Of a stretch of 41,991 bases of DNA, positions 6,636 through 14,053 are shown piece by piece. The notes below the pieces were generated by a model. That model worked only from the letters and a program-made list of their open reading frames with translations, had not been told where the DNA came from and searched no databases. Each line of letters begins with the position of its first letter. Position 1 is the stretch's first letter. The stretch lies in NCBI GenBank assembly GCA_944385575.1, contig CALWXT010000008.1, positions 1-41,991 of the forward strand, in the 5' to 3' direction. The translations under genes and the position numbers were made by a program. Source of the stretch: an uncultured Flavonifractor sp. (GTDB lineage: Bacteria > Bacillota > Clostridia > Oscillospirales > Oscillospiraceae).

Positions 6636-8300
6636 ATGGAAGCAACCCAGACCAAGCCGGCCGCCCCGGCGGCACCTGCGGCGGAGCCGGAGAAGCAGAC
6701 GCCCAAATTCAAAGCACCCAAGAAAAAGCGCAAGTGGGTCAAGCGCCTGGTGATCATTCTGGTCATCGTGGCCCTGTTGGTCTTCCTGCTCTCCCGGTGC
6801 ATGGGAGCGGGTCAGCAGATCCTCAGCAGCGCCTACCTGCCCTACACGGCGCAGACCCGGGATATGACGGTTTCGGTATCCGGCACCGGTACCATTGAGC
6901 CCGTCCAGTCCTACAAGGTCACCACGCTGGTCAGCGGCGAAATTCTGGAGGCGCCCTTTGAGGAGGGACAGACTGTTCAGAAAGGCGACGTGCTGTTCCG
7001 CATTGACGCCCGGGATCTGGAGAGCAATATCCAGCAGCTCCAGCTCAATGTCCGCTCGGCCCAGCTGGCTCTGGATGACCTGCTGAAGACCCAGAGCGAC
7101 AATCGGAAGGACCGCAATGTGAAGGCGGAGGACAGCGGCGTTATCACCAAGCTCTATGTGGATCAGGGGGACAGCGTCACCGTCGGTACGCCCATCGCAG
7201 ACGTACTGGATCGGGACCACATGAAGCTGAAGGTGCCCTTCCACTCCGCCGACGCCAAGAACTTCTACATCGGCCAGGCGGCCACCGTCACCGTCAGCGG
7301 CACGGCAGAGACCGTCACCGGTACCGTGGATGAGATCGCCGCCACCGACGAGGTGGGTCCCGGCGGCACCCTGGTACGGCAGGTGACCATCCTGGTCAAC
7401 AACCCCGGTGTGCTGTCCGAAACCAGCCAGGGTTCCGCCAGCGTGGGCGGCGCGGCCTGTGCTTCCGGTGCGGCCTTTACGTATGCGTCTTCCGCCCAGA
7501 TCACTGCCAAGGCATCCGGTGACCTGGACACCCTGTCCGTCAAGGAGGGGGATCGGGTGAGCGAGGGACAGATCATCGGCGTCATTGCCGAGGCCGACCT
7601 GGACACCCAGATCGAGAATGCCCGCATTGCCCTGGAGAATGCCCAGCTCTCCCTGCAGAATGCCCAGGATAAGCTGGAGGACTATACCATCACCTCCACC
7701 ATTACCGGCGAGGTCATTGAGAAGAACCTGGACGTGGGCGACAACATCAACGGCATGAGCTCCAGCGGCTCCACCGACACCTATCCGGCGGTGATCTACG
7801 ACCGCTCTGAGTTGGTCTTTGACATGGCGATTGACGAGAAGGATATCGGCAAGATCCAGGTGGGCCAGAAGGTGGAGATCACCGCCGGTGCCCTGGACGA
7901 CCAGAGCTTCACCGGCGTGGTGGATAAGGTGAATATCAACGGTACCACCGTCAACGGAAATACCAGCTACCCGGTGACCATCAAGGTGGACGGAGCCCCG
8001 GAGGAGCTCTACCCCGGCATGAATGTTTCCGCCAAGATCATCGTGGAGGAAGCGGGCAGCGTGCTTACCCTGCCGGTGGAGGCGGTGGAGCGGGGCGACA
8101 CCGTGCTGGTAGCGCTCCCCGGCTGTCTGGATGAGAACGGCGCTATCTTCGACCTCTCCGCCACCGAGGAGCGGCAGGTCACCCTGGGCCGCAACGACGA
8201 CAATTACATCGAGATCGTGGACGGCCTGGAGGAGGGGGACATCGTCCTGGCTCTCAGTCCTCAGGGTTCCAGCATCATGAGCGCAATGGGGATGGGCTAA
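6636..8300 (+). CDS. HlyD/MacA-like efflux adaptor with two sets of lipoyl/hairpin elements
   Basis: Membrane-fusion (adaptor) subunit of a MacAB-type ABC exporter, 554 residues, longer than typical MacA proteins (about 370-400). A Lys/Pro-rich cytosolic tail (1-30) precedes one membrane segment (about 33-52). Then come lipoyl half motifs at about 98-130 and 158-190, a beta-barrel stretch, a Ser/Ala/Gly-rich linker (about 262-285), and a second lipoyl pair at about 288-318 and 345-372. The second pair flanks a coiled coil (QIENARIALENAQLSLQNAQ). A beta-barrel and membrane-proximal domain follow. AAAGGAG lies 8 bases before the ATG at 6636. The ATPase starts 3 bases after its stop. In a Gram-positive cell it would contact the wall or outside medium rather than an outer-membrane channel. 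Confidence 0.9.
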   Translation: MEATQTKPAAPAAPAAEPEKQTPKFKAPKKKRKWVKRLVIILVIVALLVFLLSRCMGAGQQILSSAYLPYTAQTRDMTVSVSGTGTIEPVQSYKVTTLVSGEILEAPFEEGQTVQKGDVLFRIDARDLESNIQQLQLNVRSAQLALDDLLKTQSDNRKDRNVKAEDSGVITKLYVDQGDSVTVGTPIADVLDRDHMKLKVPFHSADAKNFYIGQAATVTVSGTAETVTGTVDEIAATDEVGPGGTLVRQVTILVNNPGVLSETSQGSASVGGAACASGAAFTYASSAQITAKASGDLDTLSVKEGDRVSEGQIIGVIAEADLDTQIENARIALENAQLSLQNAQDKLEDYTITSTITGEVIEKNLDVGDNINGMSSSGSTDTYPAVIYDRSELVFDMAIDEKDIGKIQVGQKVEITAGALDDQSFTGVVDKVNINGTTVNGNTSYPVTIKVDGAPEELYPGMNVSAKIIVEEAGSVLTLPVEAVERGDTVLVALPGCLDENGAIFDLSATEERQVTLGRNDDNYIEIVDGLEEGDIVLALSPQGSSIMSAMGMG

Positions 8301-8303
8301 GCC

Positions 8304-9038
8304 ATGGAACATCTCATTGAACTCAAGAATATCTATAAGATCTACCAGATGGGCGATGAGGCCGTCCACGCTCTGGACGGGATCTCCCTGACGGTGGACG
8401 AGGGGGAGTTCGTGGCCATCGTGGGCCAGTCCGGCTCGGGCAAGTCCACCGCCATGAACATCATCGGCTGCCTGGATGTGCCCACCTCCGGTACCTACCA
8501 CCTGGGCGGCGTGGACGTGTCCACCATGGATGATGACCAGCAGGCCGAGATCCGAAACAAGATGCTGGGCTTCATTTTCCAGCAGTACAATCTGATCCCC
8601 AAGCTCAACGTGCTGGAGAATGTGGAGCTCCCGCTGCTCTACGCCGGAGTGTCTGCCGGCCAGCGGCGGGAGCGGGCTATGGCAGCCCTGGAGCGGGTGG
8701 GTCTGGCGGACAAGTGCAAGAACCTGCCCAGCCAGCTCTCCGGCGGCCAGCAGCAGCGGGTATCTATTGCCCGGGCCCTGGCGGGCAATCCGTCGGTGAT
8801 CCTGGCCGACGAGCCTACCGGCGCCCTGGATTCCCGCACCGGCCGCGAGGTGCTCGCCTTCCTCCAGAAGCTCAATGCCGAGGGGGACACGGTGGTACTG
8901 ATCACCCACGACAACTCCATCGCTGTGAAAGCCAAGCGCATCGTCCGCCTTCAGGACGGCAGGATCATCTACGACGGGGACGCCCACGATCCCCAGGCGG
9001 TGGTCCAGCCCGAGGAAGATGAGGAGGTGGGCGTATGA
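8304..9038 (+). CDS. ABC transporter ATP-binding protein (MacB/LolD type)
   Basis: Cytoplasmic ATPase that powers the exporter, 244 residues. Walker A is GQSGSGKST (about 40-48), the Q-loop is in FIFQQYNL, the signature is LSGGQQQRV, Walker B is VILADEP and the switch histidine is in LITHD. The GALDSRTG D-loop and the overall sequence match the MacB/LolD (FtsE-like) class. It starts 3 bases after the adaptor stop, and its TGA overlaps the ATG of the permease gene (ATGA), so translation is coupled. The last ~20 residues are acidic, which is not needed for function. Confidence 0.95.
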   Translation: MEHLIELKNIYKIYQMGDEAVHALDGISLTVDEGEFVAIVGQSGSGKSTAMNIIGCLDVPTSGTYHLGGVDVSTMDDDQQAEIRNKMLGFIFQQYNLIPKLNVLENVELPLLYAGVSAGQRRERAMAALERVGLADKCKNLPSQLSGGQQQRVSIARALAGNPSVILADEPTGALDSRTGREVLAFLQKLNAEGDTVVLITHDNSIAVKAKRIVRLQDGRIIYDGDAHDPQAVVQPEEDEEVGV

Positions 9039-10255
9039 AGATGGGCCAGTCCTTCCGCATGGCCATCAAAAGCCTGCTGACCAGCAAGATGCGGGCCCTG
9101 CTTACCATGCTGGGCATCATCATCGGTGTGGCGGCGGTCATCATCATTGTCTCCCTGGGTAACGGTATGCAGCAATACATGAATGCCCAGTTCGAGCAGG
9201 TGGGCGTCAATCTGATCCAGGTCATGGTCTACCCGATGGGGAGCAACCGTGAGGTCAAGCCGGATGACTTCTACAATCTGGAGAATAAATATCCCCAGTA
9301 TATCGACTCGGTTTCCCCTTACCTCAGCGCCTCCGCCGCAGTGCGGCACGGCGCGGACGAGTACGAGCATACCAGTGTCTACGGCGTCAGCGAGACGCTG
9401 TACAATGCGGAAAAGAATCAGACCGTCAATGGCGAAAAGATCAAGGAAGGCCGCTTCCTCAGCTATGTGGATGTGGAGCGGGAGCAGAAGGTGTGCGTCA
9501 TCGGCAACTACCTGAACCAGGACATGTTCCAGGGAAAGGGGCTGGGCCAGACCCTCACCATCGGCGGCACCCCCTATACCGTCATCGGCGTGCTGGATCA
9601 GAAGGCCGACTCCACCGAGGGCAGCGGCGATGATCTGATCTACGTGCCCTACGGCCTGGCCCAGCAGCTGGGGGCCGGCGGCATGGGAATGCAGACCTAT
9701 CTGGTGACCAGCACCAGCCAGGACACCTCATCCGCCGCCAAGGGCGTCATTGAGAGCATGCTTTACCGCATTTATGAGGATGAGGGGTACTACATGGTCA
9801 TGACCATGTCCGAGATGATGGACATGATGAATTCCATGCTCAGCGTGCTTATGACCATCCTGGTGGTCATTGCCGCCATTTCCCTGGTGGTGGGCGGCAT
9901 CGGCATCATGAACATCATGCTGGTGTCGGTGACGGAACGCACCCGTGAGATCGGCATACGGAAATCTCTGGGCGCCAAGGGCAAGGATATCCGCAGCCAG
10001 TTTATCATTGAGGCGGCCACCACCTCTGCCATCGGCGGCGTGCTTGGCATCGTGCTGGGCATCCTGCTGGCCAACCTGTTTACCACTCTGGTGGGCGCCT
10101 TGGTGAGCGGAGCGGAGGGCTTTGCCGCCACTCCCACCGCCGGAGGCATCGCCGTGTCCTTCGGCGTCAGCGTGGGCATCGGCATCCTGTTCGGCTACCT
10201 GCCCGCCAATAAGGCCGCCAAGCTCAACCCCATCGACGCGCTGCGTTACGATTGA
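9035..10255 (+). CDS. MacB-type ABC transporter permease
   Basis: Integral membrane subunit of the exporter, 406 residues. The layout is that of MacB: an N-terminal membrane segment (about 20-43, ending before GNGMQQ), a large extracellular MacB_PCD domain (about 50-265), and three C-terminal segments in the FtsX domain (about 270-300, 325-350, 370-390). The motif SVTERTREIGIRKSLGAKG after segment 2 is the usual coupling-helix sequence. MacB systems export antibiotics, peptides or lipids by a mechanotransmission mechanism rather than by a transmembrane tunnel. It overlaps the ATPase gene by 4 bases and is the last gene of the TetR-controlled operon, although the SLH gene follows after only 70 bases with no terminator visible. 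Confidence 0.94.
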   Translation: MKMGQSFRMAIKSLLTSKMRALLTMLGIIIGVAAVIIIVSLGNGMQQYMNAQFEQVGVNLIQVMVYPMGSNREVKPDDFYNLENKYPQYIDSVSPYLSASAAVRHGADEYEHTSVYGVSETLYNAEKNQTVNGEKIKEGRFLSYVDVEREQKVCVIGNYLNQDMFQGKGLGQTLTIGGTPYTVIGVLDQKADSTEGSGDDLIYVPYGLAQQLGAGGMGMQTYLVTSTSQDTSSAAKGVIESMLYRIYEDEGYYMVMTMSEMMDMMNSMLSVLMTILVVIAAISLVVGGIGIMNIMLVSVTERTREIGIRKSLGAKGKDIRSQFIIEAATTSAIGGVLGIVLGILLANLFTTLVGALVSGAEGFAATPTAGGIAVSFGVSVGIGILFGYLPANKAAKLNPIDALRYD

Positions 10256-10325
10256 CTTGCCTCGCGGCGCCGGTTGGTATATGATAAAGACACACGCTTC
10301 CATTTCCGTGGGAAGGAGAAAAAAG

Positions 10326-12206
10326 ATGAAACAACGACTGTTATCCGGACTGCTGGCTGTGGTGCTGCTGCTGGGCCTGGCCCCCGCGGCTCTGGCCGCC
10401 GCCCCGACGGAAGAAGACGCCGCCCAGGTGCTGGCGGCGCTGGACATCATGGTGGGGGACGAGAACGGCGACCTGGCTCTGGACCGCACCATCACCCGGG
10501 CGGAATTCACCAAGCTGGCGGTGGCCGCCTCCACCAGTCGGGACTCCGTGGGAGACACGGTGGCGGTAAAGCCCTATCCCGACGTGCCACAGACCCACTG
10601 GGCCGCCCCTTACATCAAGGCGGCGGTGGACCTGGGCCTGGTGCAGGGCGACCTGCGGGGCTATTTTAACCCTGACCGCACCATCACCCTGGCTGAGGGC
10701 GTGACGGTGGTGCTCCGCCTGCTGGGCTATGAGGACAGTGAGTTCACCGGCGTCTGGCCCTCCGGCCAGATGGCCCAGTACCGTGCCCTGAAGCTCAACG
10801 AGGGCATTACCCTGGGTCAGGACGGCAGCATGACCCGCCGGGACGCCATGTACCTCTTTTACAACCTGATGCTCACCAAGAACAAGGCGGGCACCTATTA
10901 CCTCAATGTGCTGGAGCCCACCCTGAATCTGGTGAACACCTCCGGCGAGCTGGACCGGGTGGCCCTCATCAACTCCGCCATGGAGGGCCCCATCGTGGCC
11001 TCCTCCGGCTGGCAGAGCCAGCTGTCCTTCTCCACGGCCAACGCCAAGGTCTACCGGGGCGGCAAGACCGCCAGCCTGGACGCTGTCCAGGTTCAGGACG
11101 TGGTCTACTGGTCGGCCTCCATGCACACCGTGTGGGCTTACAGCGACAAGGTCACCGGTACCTATGAGGCGGCCTCTCCCTCCGTCACGAATCCCACCTC
11201 CGTTACTGTGGCGGGCAAGACCTATGCCATTGAGACCAACGATGCCGCCTATGCCCTGTCCGACCTGGGCGGCTGGCAGATCGGCGATACTGTGACCCTG
11301 CTGCTGGGCCGCTCTGGCGGTGTGGCGGCGGTGGCCGGCAGCCAGGCTGTTGGTACTGTGGTCTACGGCGTGGTGACCAAGGCGGAAAATACCTCTTACA
11401 GCGATGGCAAGGGTGGTACTTACACCGCCCGCACCGTGACGGTGGCCGCTACCAACGGCGGCAGCTACCGCTACCAGACCGACAACAAGAGCCTGGACGT
11501 GGGCGACCTGGTGCGTGTGGACACCAGCGGGGAGGGCAGCGTGACCCGCCTGTCCGAGAACCGGCTCACTGGTAAGATGAGCAGCGACGGCACCAAGCTG
11601 GGCAGCTATACCCTGGCGGATGACGTGCAGATCATCGACACCTACAAGGAGCGCACCCCCATCAAGGTCTACCCCCAGCGGCTGGCCGGTGTGAATTTTA
11701 GCGGCGACATGGTGCGCTACTACGTGCTCAATGCCCAGGGCGAGATTACCCACCTGATCCTCAACGACGTGACCGGCGACCTGCACCAGTACGGCGTGAT
11801 TACCAAGTCTGAGGAGGTGGACGTGTCTATCCCCGGCGGAGGCTTTGTGGTCAGCTCCTCCTACACCTACGATGTGGGCGGTAAGGAGATGGTCTTCGGC
11901 TCCGCTGACACGGTGTTCAATGCCAAGAAAGGCCCCTGTCAGGTGCGCATGGACAGTGACACCAACATCGAGCGGCTGAGCAACCTGGACCAGCGTAAGC
12001 TGGACAGCGTCAGCGGCAATGTCGCTGTCGGCACCGACAACCGGCAGTATGCCCTGTCCGAGACCGTGGCCTACTACGTGGTGGTGAACGGGGAGTATCA
12101 GCTGACCACCCTCTCCCGCATCCAGGGCGGTGACTATACCCTCACCGGCTGGTACGATAAGGACGAGAGCGCTGGCGGCCGCATCCGTGTGATCGTGGCC
12201 CAGTAA
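10326..12206 (+). CDS. SLH-domain cell-surface protein
   Basis: A secreted surface protein of 626 residues. A signal peptide with a Lys/Arg start and a hydrophobic core ends at about ALA24. SLH-like repeats follow in about residues 30-190: TITRAEFTKLAVA, then YPDVPQTHWAAPYIKAAVDLG with NPDRTITLAEGVTVVLRLLGY, and a weaker third with MTRRDAMYLFYNLM. SLH domains bind secondary wall polymers. The remaining 430 residues are beta-rich with no recognised catalytic domain. The ATG at 10326 has AAGGAG 7 bases upstream; the frame runs upstream into the permease gene but without a signal peptide. TTGACT at 10252 suggests a weak own promoter, and read-through from the efflux operon is possible. A strong terminator follows. 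Confidence 0.9.
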   Translation: MKQRLLSGLLAVVLLLGLAPAALAAAPTEEDAAQVLAALDIMVGDENGDLALDRTITRAEFTKLAVAASTSRDSVGDTVAVKPYPDVPQTHWAAPYIKAAVDLGLVQGDLRGYFNPDRTITLAEGVTVVLRLLGYEDSEFTGVWPSGQMAQYRALKLNEGITLGQDGSMTRRDAMYLFYNLMLTKNKAGTYYLNVLEPTLNLVNTSGELDRVALINSAMEGPIVASSGWQSQLSFSTANAKVYRGGKTASLDAVQVQDVVYWSASMHTVWAYSDKVTGTYEAASPSVTNPTSVTVAGKTYAIETNDAAYALSDLGGWQIGDTVTLLLGRSGGVAAVAGSQAVGTVVYGVVTKAENTSYSDGKGGTYTARTVTVAATNGGSYRYQTDNKSLDVGDLVRVDTSGEGSVTRLSENRLTGKMSSDGTKLGSYTLADDVQIIDTYKERTPIKVYPQRLAGVNFSGDMVRYYVLNAQGEITHLILNDVTGDLHQYGVITKSEEVDVSIPGGGFVVSSSYTYDVGGKEMVFGSADTVFNAKKGPCQVRMDSDTNIERLSNLDQRKLDSVSGNVAVGTDNRQYALSETVAYYVVVNGEYQLTTLSRIQGGDYTLTGWYDKDESAGGRIRVIVAQ

Positions 12207-12217
12207 ACCCAGACAAG

Positions 12218-12260
12218 AAAAAGCGCCTTGGAACGGAAAAAACGTTCCAAGGCGCTTTTT
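12218..12260. terminator. Bidirectional terminator after the SLH gene
   Basis: A perfect 18-bp stem (12218-12235 with 12243-12260) begins with AAAAA and ends with TTTTT, so it serves both the SLH gene and the convergent anti-sigma gene. Confidence 0.95.
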
Positions 12261-12269
12261 GTATGCCCG

Positions 12270-13463
12270 TCAGGGCAGATCCTCCGGCGTATGGTGGGCC
12301 AGACCATCATTGAAGTACCGACGGTAGGGGACTTCGTCCTGGTATTCCGGGTCGATGGCGGGGACGTAGGCGATGCCGACACCCATATAGGGGCTGGGGT
12401 CTACCCCGTCGAACATCCAGTCGGCGATGACTTCATCCCAGTAGTCCTGGGTGTAGAGAATGCGGTATACCGGTTGGAAATAGGGCTGGCCCTCTGTGGT
12501 GTCGTACTCAATGGTGACCTGTAGGATCTCCGCCTGCTCCGGGTGAGAAGTGTAGTGGCCGCCCCAGTAGTCCCCGGAGCGGAAGGAAGCCAGGGCGTCC
12601 TCTTCCGAACGAAGCGGATAAATCAATTCGCCCGGAGGAGCCAGCAGGCTGGCGGATGAGACAGCCTGATAGATGTTGCCGCCCTCCAGGGTGTAGCGGT
12701 TGAAGAAGGAGTAGAGATAGAGCTGCATTCCAAGAGCGACATCCGGATGGGAAGCGAAGACGGAGCGGACAGTGTGGGCCGTACCATCAAAGTTGTATTG
12801 CTCCAGGATTTCTTCCTCCACTGTGAAACCTTCGGAAGAAGTACGGATCGTTTCACACAGCTTTGCCCAGAGAGCCTCCGGGTCGGAAGCTGGATAGATG
12901 CGCCGGTAATTTAACCCGTGGAGGATGATCTGGGTGGAATCGGTGCAGTCCAGGGTCAGCCAGGGCATATCGGTTCCCGCCTCAAAGGTATAACTGCCGG
13001 CGGTCAGGCCCAGGGACTGGGCAATGGCCTCTGCCAGCGTGTACATAAGTTCCTCCGCCTCGTCGCTGGTCGCTATGTTGGGGTTCTCATACACCGGCAG
13101 CTCATACAACTCACCCAGTCGCCCGGCGGTGGGGTTTTTCCCCATCAGCTGGCTGGGATCGGTGACGATAGCGAAGCTCTCATTCCACACCTCCGGAGAT
13201 TGAGGGGTGGGGGTGACCACCGGCTCCGGTGTGCGGGCTACGCCGGGATCGTTGGGATCGGTTGTCATCCGGCCGGACCACCAGAGTCCACCCGTTACCG
13301 CAAGGACCAGGACCGCCGCGGCGGCGGCAAAGAGCATAGGACGGCGGCGAAACCGCTCTTTCCGGCCGCGGGCCTCCTTCATGGCGGCTAGAGTGGATTC
13401 CTGCCAGGCAGGGGAAGGGGTCATCCCCCGCAGGGTATTGCGATAGCGCTGCTCGCTGTTCAT
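12270..13463 (-). CDS. Probable membrane anti-sigma factor with large extracellular domain
   Basis: I do not recognise a named family. The 397-residue protein has a short cytosolic N-terminus (1-42, basic, with WQESTLAAMKEARGRKERF), one membrane segment (about 44-64), a Pro/Thr linker (70-90) and a ~300-residue extracellular domain with no known motif. There is no zinc-binding HxxxCxxC anti-sigma motif. Its ATG at 13463 overlaps the TGA of the sigma gene (ATGA), with AAGGAGG 7 bases upstream; the ATG two codons earlier lies almost on the ribosome site. Gene order, coupling and topology are those of ECF sigma/anti-sigma pairs, so the cytosolic tail probably binds the sigma factor and the outer part senses envelope conditions. 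The function is inference. Confidence 0.75.
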   Translation of the reverse strand: MNSEQRYRNTLRGMTPSPAWQESTLAAMKEARGRKERFRRRPMLFAAAAAVLVLAVTGGLWWSGRMTTDPNDPGVARTPEPVVTPTPQSPEVWNESFAIVTDPSQLMGKNPTAGRLGELYELPVYENPNIATSDEAEELMYTLAEAIAQSLGLTAGSYTFEAGTDMPWLTLDCTDSTQIILHGLNYRRIYPASDPEALWAKLCETIRTSSEGFTVEEEILEQYNFDGTAHTVRSVFASHPDVALGMQLYLYSFFNRYTLEGGNIYQAVSSASLLAPPGELIYPLRSEEDALASFRSGDYWGGHYTSHPEQAEILQVTIEYDTTEGQPYFQPVYRILYTQDYWDEVIADWMFDGVDPSPYMGVGIAYVPAIDPEYQDEVPYRRYFNDGLAHHTPEDLP

Positions 13464-13948
13464 GACCATTCCTCCTTCAGCGCGTCCTTCAGCTTCTCTC
13501 TGGCACGGCTCAGCCGGGAGAGCACCGTATTACGGGGACAGCCCAGCAGCTGCCCGATCTCGGCGGCAGTGTACCCCTCGATGTAGTGCAGATACACCGG
13601 CCAGCGGTATTTGGCGGGGAGGGCGGCCACCGCCTCAAACACCCCGGAACTCTCCGCAGATGGGGCGGCAGCGTCCCGAGAATCATCCAGCGGCACGGTG
13701 CGCCTGCGCCAGGGAGAGCGGCCCCAGCTTTTACAGCGGTTGGCGGTGGCGCGGATGAGCCAGGCCCTCAGGTGGGTGTCGTCGGTGAAAGCGGGATCAC
13801 TCCGTATGAGGCTGACAAAGACCTCCTGCGCCACATCCTCCCCGTCGGCCACGCTGCCGGTACCCTGAACGGCCATACGCCAGACCAGAGGGCCGTAGCG
13901 GTCCAGGATCTCCTCGCAGGAGAGGGGGACTGAGTTGAGACTGGGCAT
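13460..13948 (-). CDS. ECF-type RNA polymerase sigma factor
   Basis: A small sigma-70 family protein (162 residues) with only regions 2 and 4. Region 2 includes LVWRMAVQG and the DGEDVAQEVFVSLI helix typical of ECF sigmas (about 20-60). Region 4 has LPAKYRWPVYLHYIEGYTAAEIGQLLGCPRNTVLSRLSRAREKL (about 108-152) with the -35-binding helix-turn-helix. The ATG at 13948 follows GGGAG with 8 bases between; a GTG at 13957 lies in that ribosome site and is less likely. It lies just after the glycogen-operon terminator, so it needs its own promoter, which I could not identify. It is translationally coupled to the probable anti-sigma factor. Target genes are unknown. Confidence 0.92.
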   Translation of the reverse strand: MPSLNSVPLSCEEILDRYGPLVWRMAVQGTGSVADGEDVAQEVFVSLIRSDPAFTDDTHLRAWLIRATANRCKSWGRSPWRRRTVPLDDSRDAAAPSAESSGVFEAVAALPAKYRWPVYLHYIEGYTAAEIGQLLGCPRNTVLSRLSRAREKLKDALKEEWS

Positions 13949-14007
13949 ACCATTCACTCCCTTCTGTCAGGAAAGCGCCGGGAACCGGAGGATGATTGCA
14001 CGGCGGA

Positions 14008-14044
14008 TAAAAAAAGCGGGCGGCTTTTTGCAAGCCGCCCGCTT
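14008..14044 (-). terminator. Terminator of the glycogen operon
   Basis: On the minus strand a 13-bp stem (14044-14032 with 14026-14014) and 5-base loop is followed by a run of seven T and then AT, 10 bases after the glgP stop codon. Confidence 0.93.
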
Positions 14045-14053
14045 CCGGGTCAA

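Noticed and set aside
6609-8987. A 792-codon open frame on the minus strand opposite the adaptor and ATPase genes
   Set aside because: Same antisense artefact; both plus-strand genes have ribosome sites, motifs and coupled starts.
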